Source: Lichenostomus cassidix
Lineage: Eukaryota; Chordata; Aves; Passeriformes; Meliphagidae
Length of the DNA stretch: 64,000 bases
Assembly: GCA_008360975.2 (NCBI GenBank)
Contig: CM039193.1
Span: forward strand, 15,614,501-15,678,500
Reading direction: 5' to 3'
A program made the translations under genes and the position numbers. Position 1 is the stretch's first letter; the number at the start of each line of letters is the position of its first letter. Positions 36,987 to 47,635 of the stretch are shown here, one piece after another. The notes beneath the pieces are model-generated. The model ran no database searches, was not told the origin of the DNA, and worked only from the letters and a program-made list of their open reading frames with translations.

Positions 36987-37361
36987 CCCAGCCTCAGCAG
37001 GGGAAGAATGAAACCATGGTAGGGTGGTAGGAAAAGAGAACCCATTCGTATCCCATTAGAGCTCACATCCCTGGTGTTCAAGGAGGCTTTCTGAGGCTCA
37101 GGAGCAGTGCCTCTGGGAGGAGATGGGAATGGATACAGGCTTCAGGGAACTCCTGACTTCACAGGCCAGGATGGTCACACCAGTTCTCAGTTCCTTACAG
37201 TACAACATGGGCATCTTTGGAATGGAAAGGATTGGGAGTAGGGCTGATAACTCCTGTCTGTAAACTCTAGCAACTACATAAATATTTGCACTATATTAAT
37301 AATTTTGAAGATCAAGACTTCTTAAAAGGAGACATAACTTTTCACTGGCAATTAGATGTTT

Positions 37362-37418
37362 TGGATCATAGAATTGGTAAGGTTGGAATAGAGCTCTAAG
37401 ATCCTTGAAATGTTCACC
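37362..37418 (-). mobile_element. CR1 LINE 3'-end fragment
   Basis: GGATCATAGAATTGGTAAGG, then TTGGAATAGAGCTCTAAGAT and CCTTGAAATGTTCACC follow the reversed 3' end of avian CR1 (ATCATAGAATGGTTTGGGTTGGAAGGGACCTTAAAGATC and on, quoted in general form). CR1 copies are usually 5'-truncated with an intact 3' end, which fits a stub starting with the ATCATAGAAT tail. Sequence after about 37420 no longer matches. It is the best single clue to a bird or other sauropsid genome. Confidence 0.6.
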
Positions 37419-39108
37419 TTATTCCCAGAATGGGCTTTTCATGGTTCATCTAGCAATGACAGAGTTTGTGTTTATGATGGAAAAAAGTTTTCCCAGTGTG
37501 GATGTTCAAATTCCTGTTAAAATGGATTAGAATCCTTTAAAGATTGCTGTCTATTTGGATTAAACTGTGAGGTCAAATGAGACTGTGATAGAGTACCAAG
37601 AAAATGCAACCAGCAGGGTTTTTTTTTCCCCATCTTTGCTTCTCTTCCAGGGGATTCCCAAGGGGACATCTACCAAACATAATATTGTGTTGTAAAGCAC
37701 TGTCTTACAAAAAAGTGGGTCCCAACTATGTGCCTTGATGTCATTCTTCTGTTTCTACAATTGCCAAAGAAAAACCAGAAGGATTTCACAATCTTTAGAG
37801 ACAGAAACAAGAAGTACAAAATTAAGTTCTCCAGGTCAGAGACAGCCCAGTGTGTGTGTCCTCTGTAGCACGTTGCCCCAGTGGCACGAAATAGCTGCAT
37901 TTCTGTATGTTTTAACAAGTATGTTACAGGCTTAGATGCACTGCTGAGAAATATATATGCCTTATAGTTGCAGAATTGACTACCACATCAGAATCTGAGG
38001 TGAAAATGTATGGATATGATTTTCTGAGTTGTGCCTCTCTGCTAAAGTATATCTATCTATGTGTATAAACACATAATCTCAGAAATTAACATAGTAGTTT
38101 TGTATTTACTATAAGGCTGTCATGTCCCAAAGCTACACTGCAATGCCCAGGATTTGTCTGTGGATCCCTGTCCCCCACATTAATCTAGCAAGCTCATCCT
38201 AGGATATTCAAATTGTTCCCTACATCTGTAGGTGTGCTGTTTCCCTGCTTTTCTGATCTATTATGCACATTCCTTATTTCCTCAAGAATAATGGTGATCA
38301 TATGTCCCCTTTGAGACATCTTGTTCGGCTGTGCTGTGGTCGCTGGCTTTTCCTCCTTGCCAGACGGGAGGTAGAGCATTCCCCAGATCAGCCTCAGAGC
38401 TCCTGCCACCCCCAAGTGAGACTAGATAACAATGCCCCATATTGAGACAGAGACAGGAGAGTTTTATCAGGGAGGAACATAAACCAAATGAAAGCTCTGG
38501 GATTTCACTTCAAAAGAAAGATGCCATTAGCAGCCCCCTTTGTGTTTGGCTGCATGGGTGGGCAGGCATTTTATTAATGTCCTGAGCAAGCAGAGCAAAT
38601 AGATGCCTGTATGTGGTTAGTAAACAGCACAGGGAGACTACATTAGTGTGAAATTAAAGAATTCATGAGGGAAAAGGGAGATTTCCAGAAAAATTAAGCA
38701 CACCTAGATGACCAGGGAGAAATACAGTTATATATTTCTCCTTAGGGAGAGCTACACCAGTTTCATCAAAAACTCTGGAAGATGAGAAGTGAGAGGGCTC
38801 TCCAAGAGCTGGCATATCCTATTCACCACAGCATCACTCCATGCTTCCTCCCAGCTCCTCTGCCAGCTATAGAGCCCTCACACACCTCTAGCCTTTTTCC
38901 ACAATGGAAACTCTGCTGAGTTTCACCTTTGTGATAAAAAGAAATATGATCTAAATTTCCAGTTTAGAGCTGAAAGCCAGATGAAGATTGCAAGCAGAGC
39001 ACCCCACACCGTGTGGAAGAACAGGAGGTTGCTCACACTTCCTTCCTCTCCCATAAGGATGCTTTTCCAGGGTATGTTAGCAGCAGTTCCCAACATTTCT
39101 GTTAACAT
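37419..39108. other. noncoding stretch, no gene seen
   Basis: No supported gene. A good acceptor-like pyrimidine tract ends in CAG at 37648-37650 but no paired donor or recognisable peptide follows. Confidence 0.6.
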
Positions 39109-39312
39109 TTCTCTCTCTGTTTTTCAATGTTGCAGGATTCATTTGAAGAAATAAGCATGCTAGGAAGTAGGAAAGGGATGATTTCCCCATTCATTAAATC
39201 AAAACAACTTGTATTGGGAAATATTGAATTTTTACTGAAGATGGATGATGCAATTGAACTTCCTTTTATAAATGAGTTATTTTTTGTTGACTGCTGCTGC
39301 CATTGTGTGTGA
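39109..39312 (+). other. candidate terminal-exon-like block, unrecognised
   Basis: A branch-point-like CTGTTAAC, a pyrimidine tract and TTGCAG (ending 39135) make a textbook acceptor. The frame after it is open for 58 codons to a stop at 39310-39312 (starting DSFEEISMLGSRKG). No donor follows, and the nearest AATAAA is about 600 bases on (about 39939). The peptide is unknown to me and chance is a serious alternative. Confidence 0.18.
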
Positions 39313-42300
39313 ATCTTAAGGCTTAAAAATTGCTGGATAATATCGTTTAGGCCTACATGTGGTAGTAAGAAAGGATGTCAAGAGTCCCTGGGAGAGGTGT
39401 TTTTCCTGAGTCAGCTCTGCCCCTCTCTTAGAGGCTTTCTAGCAGGGAAGAGAAGATTCTGTACTGATCACTGCTGTGTGGCCTGATGTTTGCTGGAGGC
39501 TCAGCTGTTTTGTGGGTCACAAGCATAGGCACAGTTAGCCCTTCATCACCATTGCTCACACTGTGTAAATCTGGATTTGATATTCCAAGGTCACCTCCAG
39601 GCTCACCACTGAGCAGGATGAGGCCTGGAATATTGGTTCACGTAATTTCCTGTGCCCAATGCATGACTTAATACACTGCCTTAGTATATCCTGTAATCTC
39701 TACACAGGAATTTCATACAATTTACATGTTGATAGATAATTTCTTTTCTCCTTGTATCCCAAACCTGAATTTCCTTTCCCTCTGTCTCTCCCCCTTCTTC
39801 CCTCCTTCCTTCTCCTTCTCTGAGCTGTCAGTACTAATGAACAAAGAAACATCTTTATTTAACCCCTCGTGACATCTTCTGCATCTGAAATCCCTGGTAA
39901 TGGCTTATGGGAACCTTCCATTGATTGGGTTAATAGAGAATAAAATTGCTTCATAACTGTATTTCTCTTTGATTTTAAAATTATGTCCCCTATCCCCAAC
40001 ACTGGGAAGGAGTTGTTAACCCTTTCATTGTTCTATCCCTGCCGGGGCTTCCATTGCCTTCTCTGGATGTTACCCAGTGTGGAGCTGGAGAGGATGGCTG
40101 GAAATTACTAAAATCCCTAAAGGAAATATGTGGTATTTCTGTGAAGATAATGAAACTTGTTTGAATAGAAGAAATATCATGAAGGAAAGTAGGCACAGAT
40201 TATAAATGTTACAGAGAGAGGGGGAGAGTGCAGATTACTAGGTTGGTGTATTTCAGCCCCTCATATTAAAAACTCAGTTCCTTTTCCATCAGTCTCATAT
40301 TCTTCATCTATGTTAAAGGAAATGGAGGACATTGTCTTCTTATGACTTCTCTATTACCTAAGTTTTATTGAAATGCTAGAGAAAAGTAAAATGTTGCCTG
40401 GCTCTGCTGCCACCCATTGGAATTACACTTTTCTGTGTGCATGGTTTATGCAGCATTTTGTGGATATTTATCTTGGTTTGAAGTTTTTTCAAGATGTTTG
40501 TAAAGTGCACAGAGAGGATTTCCTTCTGTCTCTGTACTGCCTGTGGCCATTGCAACAGTAGATGAATATGGACTTATTCTGGTGACCAAAACAATCTGCC
40601 AAATAGCAATTCAGCTGGAAAATTGGTCTGCAGCACATATTAGAGTTTTACACATCTTCAAGATCTCCTTCCGCCATGTTATGGCATTACTGTCCTCATT
40701 TCTAGTCTTTAACGACTTGTCACAATAGGAGACGATAACAGTGATATAATTTCTTATAGTAAACATATGTGCTTTCACCCCAAAGGGTCCAAGTGTGCTT
40801 TGCCAATATGAGTGGCAATAACCCTGGCTGTGGAACAGCTATTTGAAAACACAGAGGAATCTATGTGGAAGTATGAAGAAGAGAACAGCCCAGTTTTGCT
40901 TTGACATTGTTGTATAGATGAGATGAAGGAGGAATATTTCAGAGTGGTGGAAAGGAATGCTCAAATATTAATTTGATCAGGACAAACAGAATAAATACCC
41001 CATCATGGCCCAAGGATCTTTAGCAGGAACAGTAATTAAGAATATCAGCATTTCAATTTCTTTTTAAGCATTGCAAGAAGCACAGGTCCCTTTAATTTTG
41101 TTGAGGAATTCATTCAGCACCAAGTCTGAAAGAAGAGCTTTCCCTCAGAATAATAAATACTGTTTTCTTAGGCTCTGTCTCTCCTGCAGGTCTCTCTTCC
41201 ATGGCCCAGCAAGGCCTGTTAGTAATTAGGTGATGAGATTTGACAAGATCACAACACAGGCAGATATGGCTGCAGGTTTCTGCCTCAGTTTTCAATTATT
41301 ATTTATCTGCACAAAACAGCTCCTCTGCTACATTGTAGTGGTTCACAGGGTAATTTTTCAAATGAGCATTTTAGTTAATATCCCATAATGGCTCAGATAT
41401 GCAGACTGAACCTCCTAAAAGATTTAGATGTTTATGGTATTTACCGTAACAGTTCCAGCTCTTGGACTGATTCCACAGCAATGCCTCTTTCCAGACTGGT
41501 TCAGGGCAGTCTATGACAATCATCACTACATTTGTTCTTTCCATCTCAGGAATGGATTCCCATAGCTGATACAGATGCTTTCCCTGTCTGCTGTTGATTT
41601 GCTACAGATGGAGACCCTTCTTAGATAGCAGAGGCCCTGCTCTAGTGACAGCAATCACATCCCAAGCAGCACAGTGTCCTTCAAAAACAATTTGTGCACA
41701 TCTTTTGTCATTATTCATTGTACCAGACTTGCCCAAAAACATGGTTTGAAAACAATCTCAAGCCTTTTCTCTTGCAGCTTGGGACATTCCCAGCTACTGC
41801 TGTGAGAGAAAACAGATTCTGAGATCAGTAACTGCTTCCCCCTGAAAGCCTGGCATAGATATCAATACAAGCACTAAAGACTATACCATTACAGCCCAGA
41901 TTTGGGCTATACGGCTCATGATTTTCTCCTGCATGTCATTTACACTCTTCTTATCCACTGCTGGCGGTGATGGGGGTATGAATCACATTACTGCAGCTGG
42001 TAATTTTAGAAACACTGCCTGGGAATGCTGCTAAATATAGAGAGGGGCGAGTGAAAGGCCTTCCTCTTATCAGGCATCTGTGTAGGTTCTTGGCATCTCA
42101 CGGGTACAGGTTGTATTGTTCCTGATTTAAGGCTCTGGAGAACCTTTGATGAAGCAATGCCTGTCCATCACAGAGCAGAAAGCTGCTTGAGGCCAGTAGA
42201 ACTTTTACACAGACTGAGAGGTCTCTCAGGACCGGGCAACATATTGGCATTTTGTCAGGTAGGACTGTGCCCATGAGCACTGCCACTGAAGGTTTAATAT

Positions 42301-43859
42301 GAGATCTGCTCTGTGTCATTTACACGGATCTCCAGGCTGAGCAAGAAGGAAGAAACACTTGCATTTGTATCCACAAGCTGAGGGGTAAAACACACAAGCT
42401 GCACTGGGTGGAGGAGAAGAAGTAGACAGTGTAGACCTCTAGGCAGCACATGAGAGTACAAGCCTGCCCAGCAGGAAGAATTTAAAACACCATTAAAGGC
42501 CAAGTGAATAAAACTATCACGCAGCTCACGCCTGACAGCTTGACTGTGAGGACTTGTGTTGCCATGCAAGAGATGCTGCTGCAAAGATCTTTTTGGACAT
42601 CAGCAGTTGTAACTTATCTCAAATGGTAGAGAAAAAGGAGGAATCCTGCCAGAACTATTTTTTGGAAGAAAACCAGGACTCTCTTCTATACTAGGACTGT
42701 CTCTCTCTAAGTGAAGGGTTTCCTGCCCCGTTAGCCCACTGAAAGGCCTTCCACAGCAGTCAGAGCAGGAGAGCCAGCAGGAAGCTGAAGGCAGGATCTT
42801 CCAGTCAGTAGGACTGAACTGAATGCAAGTGAGAGTAAGAATAAACTTCCACATGTGCTTGTGGTGCCAAAGTAATGCAGTTTTATTGGTGCAAAGCCAC
42901 AGCCCACTCTTGTTGGCAATGGGAGAGAGATTCCAAAGTTTCCATGTTTAACAGCTTTGGTTTCCTTCAGGAGCAAGAAGTCATCCTGGGGTGAGCTCCC
43001 ACAGTGTTTCTTCATCTGTGTACATGTAAAGGGAGTTGGAGAATTATTGTTTTGCCTTGTATTTTTTGTCTAGATTTTTATGTTTTCACTTTGTAAAATT
43101 TTCCCCTGAAGACCCAAAGTACATTCCTTTGCCAAGGACAACCAGTCAAGTGTCAGCATTTTCCCAAAAAATGTCCATTCCCAAAATGGTTTTCTGCCCC
43201 CAAAATGTCAGTGGAATTATTTGAAGTGGTTCCATTTATACTGACAGAAAAAAACCCAACAAGATGCCAATATACGTCTCCATGCAAATGACATCTTGCA
43301 GCCCTGTGATAACCAAGACTTGGAACATTCTTGTGCATGGAAAGAGAAAAGAAATGGTGTGTGTGCCTGTGTTCAATGGGTGACAGAAAGGAGAGCCCAT
43401 ACAGAAAAGGCCTTGCAAGCCAGAGCAGAAGAGAGCTTTCATCTTCTTCCAAACTGAAAAGAGTCTGCATATCAACTGTAGAACAGAGGTACAATTTCTA
43501 TGCCAATATCAAATGAATCCTGCATGCCAGTGTAGAAGGAAATTTACAGGTCAATATAAGGGAGCATTTCTGTAAATCATACTACAAAAAAGGTGCTTAG
43601 ACTGCCCTAAAAGCAAGTGCTTATTTTCCCAAATTAGCCCAGAAGAGAGCCTACGAATGGAAAAGAACCTGCATAAAAATCTCTTGTTGCTGCCCTTGAA
43701 TAAAAAGAATGACAGAACCAGTCTTTTCAAACCTAAACCAATTAACAAGGTAAAAGAAAAAGTCTTATGATAATTAAAAATTAAAACCAACAAGACAACA
43801 GCGTAAAAAATGAAAGAAATTAATAAAAACAATTAGCAGAGATGAAAAAACCAGGGATG
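39313..43859. other. noncoding stretch, no gene seen
   Basis: Short unrecognised frames only, a pyrimidine tract at about 39775-39825, and weak MIR-like words at about 40275-40370 that I do not call. No RNA gene or complete mobile element is seen. Confidence 0.6.
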
Positions 43860-44060
43860 GGAGTGATATAAATTGAACCTATTATAAGGCACTAATGACA
43901 TTTGAAAACCTAATTTTTACATTGTCAAACCATTTTGATTAAGTGTTAAAAGCTGCTCTTATGAACTTGGCGTATATTGTGCAAGAGCAGTAATTTCTGG
44001 CTTTATCTTTTTCATTTTCTCTGAAAAGCTGCTTGTGTGCTGAAAAAGGCAGCAAGCACT
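43860..44060. promoter_or_regulatory. candidate conserved noncoding element
   Basis: AT-rich unique sequence with dense motif-like words: GGCACTAATGACATTTG, CATTTTGATTAAGTG (homeodomain-like), TTGTGCAAGAGCAGTAATTT and GGCTTTATCTTT (GATA-like on the reverse strand). No simple repeat or transposon is present. The call is by texture only. Confidence 0.25.
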
Positions 44061-44260
44061 CAGGAGTTATCAGTGCTCTTTTCCCTTCCATTCCTCATGC
44101 CAGGAAGCACCAGCCCTGCCTAACAATGGCTATTTTCATGTTCACAGGGAGTGGGACCTAAGTAGGTTTGGGGGGCAATGGGGAGAGAGAAGTGAGAAAT
44201 GATGAGGACATTGGGTGCTGATGAGAAAAACAGACGTCTTTCTGACTAGGAAACTTCTCT

Positions 44261-44312
44261 CCCTTTTTCCCGGGTTTTTTTCCCCCCTCTCTCTCTTTTT
44301 TTTTTTAATTTC
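44261..44312 (+). repeat. pyrimidine tract
   Basis: About 50 nearly pure pyrimidines on the plus strand, with T runs of 7 and about 11 and a central CCCGGG break. It precedes the AT-rich candidate element at 44310 onwards. Confidence 0.75.
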
Positions 44313-44560
44313 AAAAATGGAATAAGCAAAATAATTGAAAGAAAGAAAATTGACTTTTTATGGCTTTTTAAGTGCTTAACATGAAGTTTCATCTAGTAAA
44401 ATTATTGTTATTTTTATCTTTAGCTGCGTCGTTCATGCTTCTCCCTAAAGAAGATATTTCTCCAGTCAGGATGCCAGCTGCAAGGAGCCGCGCAGGGAAT
44501 GACAATGGCCTATGCAAATACAATGCATCAGCTATAAAGCTGTTCCAGAGCACCCGCCCT
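44310..44560. promoter_or_regulatory. candidate conserved element with perfect octamer
   Basis: A perfect POU octamer ATGCAAAT lies at 44512-44519, closely followed by CAATGCATCAGCTATAAAG. Upstream the AT-rich part has GCAAAATAATTGAAAG and a CTTTTTATGGCTTTTTAAG word. The segment also holds the start of a short signal-peptide-like frame (ATG at 44381). Confidence 0.28.
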
Positions 44561-44626
44561 GCTCGGGAAGAGCTGCTGGCAGCACAGGAGGAGGCAGGCA
44601 AAGCCTGGCCCTGGGATGGGGAGTGA
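44381..44626 (+). CDS. hypothetical short secreted-like peptide, doubtful
   Basis: From the ATG at 44381 an 81-codon frame runs to a stop at 44624-44626. It opens with a basic residue pair and a leucine-rich stretch (MKFHLVKLLLFLSLAASFML), which has the shape of a signal peptide. The remainder is alanine- and glutamate-rich and unlike any family I know. The hydrophobic part is encoded by AT-rich DNA ending TTATCTTTAG, which could equally be an acceptor tract. No promoter, second exon or polyadenylation signal ties it to a gene. Probably a chance frame. Confidence 0.1.
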   Translation: MKFHLVKLLLFLSLAASFMLLPKEDISPVRMPAARSRAGNDNGLCKYNASAIKLFQSTRPAREELLAAQEEAGKAWPWDGE

Positions 44627-47540
44627 CCACGGCTCTGTTGCTGCAATGGGAGGTGAGGATGCTCCACACCTTGAATGAGTCCCTCACTATTGAGAGTATC
44701 ACACAGCAGGGAGTGGCCAGCCAGGGAAGAGAGTGCTGGATCGACTCACACATCAGCGAGGCTCGGGGAGGCCAAATGAGATTATTGATTTGGAATTCGT
44801 GACTCCAGATCACCAAGGCCTTGGTGTCCTAGAGTCACTTCAGCTCCCCAGACCCCATTGCATTAGCCCTTGAAAAGCTGAAAGTCTGTGGGACTGCCTT
44901 GTTTCAGAGCATGGCCTTGTGTTTTCTAGCCTTGTCTGCAAACTCTCACTGACCAAAATCAGCAGCATAACATACCAGGCACCAATAGACTTGTGCCAGG
45001 GCTTGCTACTCCAGAATTGGCCAGAAAAGTGGAATGCAGGGACATTTTCATTGGGAAATTAGGAACTTTTAGCAAGAAAAAGAATTATTTTAAAAAATCA
45101 GGTTTTTTTAACTTGAAAACTGAGAAAGGGCCAGGAAAGCACTTTGCAGGCAGGAGGGAGTATATGGCTGTTTGGACTGTTCCTGGGTGTTGTGCACTCC
45201 TCAGCTCTGCCCATAAGAGAGTGACAGACTTGTAAATGACAGATCTAGGCTTGGTGACAGAAGAGCCCCAGTCCAGCATGATGGTCCACATGCAGCACTA
45301 AGTAACAATGTGCTTCTCTCCAGCACAGGTAGATCAGCAAGTCACAGTAACTAGGACAGGGACATGCAGGTATTATCACCAAGGGCAGCAATCAGATGAA
45401 AGGTGATTACACAGAAAGCAAATTGGGCTCAAGAAGCTGGCATGTCTGGAAATGATGGTGCAGAATCGCTCTGCTGTGGCAGGGCACAAAGTCTTTTTAC
45501 AGAGACATTGCATCCCTCAGGATAAAAGATTTGATCACAACTCTGTTGGTGCCAACCTGACATAGAAGAAAAATTATACATTACAAAATGCTAAAAGACA
45601 GCTACAGGGAAGGACTCAGAAGAGGGGATAGAGAAACGAAAATAAATCAGAATCACTGTAGAGAAAAAAGACTGAAGGCAGAATTAAAATATAGAACTTT
45701 TGGAAGGTAAATATTTTAGAAGGAAACACATATTAAAGAAAATAGGAGGGGGTTTATAAAAAGACAGGACATAAAGCCAGGCAGCGTGGCCAGTGTCATT
45801 TATATCAATTTTTAGTGCTCCTTTTCCGCTGCCCTAGGAATAGTTCATAAACCACAGCATTTATTATAGGGGTGGTGTCAGACACTGCAAACCTATTTGT
45901 GAACGTTACCACTGAGGGATCACATGTGGAACTGGCTTCCATTGCAGCTGGTGGGCTAAATAAATTCAAAAAGATCAAGAAGAACACAGGTGACAGGGGG
46001 TATTTGGAGTGTGCATGTTCTGCTCTCTTTTTGTTGCACAAAGAAAGAAATGTGAATCCCCCATGCTACCAGTCATCACATTTTTATTGTAAGCCTTGTA
46101 AAATCTGATGTTAAAGTCTAAGCTCTCGGGTCATGCAATTATGTGAGTCTCTCCTTTCATTTTTTAAAATGTCAGTTTCTAACCCGTGCACCTGTGGAGA
46201 AAGACTTGGAAGCACAAACATGTACAGACTCAAATCCAACTAATTATTGATTTTTATTTTTTTTAATGTCTTGATGCTGCATTCTTGATTTTGAATTTCC
46301 AGGGTATAGACAAAGAGCACAATGGCTTTCTTGCAGCCAGCACCAAGGTACAAGTGAAATTTTTACCATATTCCTCCAGTTTTACAGTCTAGTATCTCCA
46401 TGAGCTATCTTTTGAAAAACCTGTAGGTCTTGATGCAAGCTATAGAGTCCTGACCAGCCTTTAATTTATAGAAAGTGCCTCATATAAGTGAGTGAATACA
46501 AGTCTACAAAGCTTACCCAGCTTTTATTACCTGCACATACATTCCTCATGTTCAATATTTATCATATTTATCTGCTCCGTTTATTTAATTGCAGGTATCT
46601 GGGAGCAAGCATCCATTAAATTCTGTCAAAACTGGATACTAATGGTGCTACTAAGAACCATGCTGCTAATAAGAACCATGATGATGAGGATTTCAGAGTG
46701 GAAAAGCCATATTGGGGGTCCACTGGAGAATTCATTTAATGATGTGAGAGAAGGAGCAGCAATTCAGTAGGTGAGAAAGAGGGAATGCAGGCATCTGGAT
46801 CATTCATGCATTGCATGAAAAAGAGTAGCAAGATAGTTGAAAACCCTCTCTGGTCTGTTTTCAGGTGCTGCAGCCACCCTTGATGACAGTGTAGACATAG
46901 TAAAATATATTATTTGAAAAAAGAGGAGTACTCCTGTCAGAAAGAGCTGATTGCTTTGAACAAGGCCACTACAGCATAGCCAGGATTTCTGCTAGCTCTC
47001 CTCTTGCCAGGTGCCACGTAGTCCTGTTTTCTCATGACAAAGAATAGTGGAAGTGAGGATTCAGGGAAAGTTTGGACTTCATCTCCCCTTTCTAGTTACC
47101 TCCAGCTCCTGTATTTCTGCCTTGCTGCAGGAACTGGCTGTTTGATTCTCCAGTGCTGTGCTACAGCTCGTCTCCAGCTGTGCACCAGGAATATAAAACA
47201 TGCCAGTGCTGCAGCAGGGCAGGAGAGATGGGAGCATTTGCCTTACTAAGGCTACTCTGGGTGCTTGTGTGGATTCTGCGCTCCAGCCCCATGAGAAGCT
47301 TCCCTTGGCAGCCACAGCTGCCAAAGCCATGGTGCCACTCCCCCCAGGACTGTGCTAGGGACAGGGCTGTGACAGAGGTCTGTGCCAGCACAACCACTGT
47401 GCAACCTGCTCACTAGGGAGCATGCAATATCTAATCCATGCACGGGTTCTGATTGTGGAGAAACAGGGAACTGAGGCTGCAACTTCTGCCAATGTGCTCC
47501 TTCAGTTTACAGTTTAAGTGCTGTGGAAAATTTAGAAGGA
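44627..47540. other. noncoding stretch, no gene seen
   Basis: No supported gene. About 45205-45300 has MIR-tail-like words (AATGACAGATCTAGG, CCCCAGTCCAGCATG) that may be a very decayed copy. A purine-biased stretch lies at about 45560-45780. Confidence 0.55.
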
Positions 47541-47635
47541 CAGACAAGCAGAGGCTGAAAGGTTGAGTTGTTTACAGAGTCAGACCTTGGGAAGAAGCAG
47601 ATTTCAGACAGTGACTCAGGTCTGTGTGATCCATG
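47541..47635 (-). repeat. possible MIR-type SINE fragment
   Basis: On the plus strand CAGAGGCTGAAAGGTTGAGT, then a decayed section, GACCTTGGGAAGAAGCAGA and GTGACTCAGGTCTGTGTGAT, resemble the reversed MIR order (GAGGCACAGAGAGGTTAAGT, GGCAGAGCC, AGGTCTGTCTGACTCC). The middle is poor, so this is tentative. Confidence 0.35.

Noticed and set aside
40275..40370. MIR-like CTCAGTTCCTTTTCCATC and TTCATCTATGTTAAAGG
   Set aside because: Order is plausible but similarity is too weak to separate from chance by eye.
41110..41131. TTCAGCACCAAGTCTGAAAG as an RE1/NRSF site
   Set aside because: Only the left half of the RE1 consensus fits; the right half does not.
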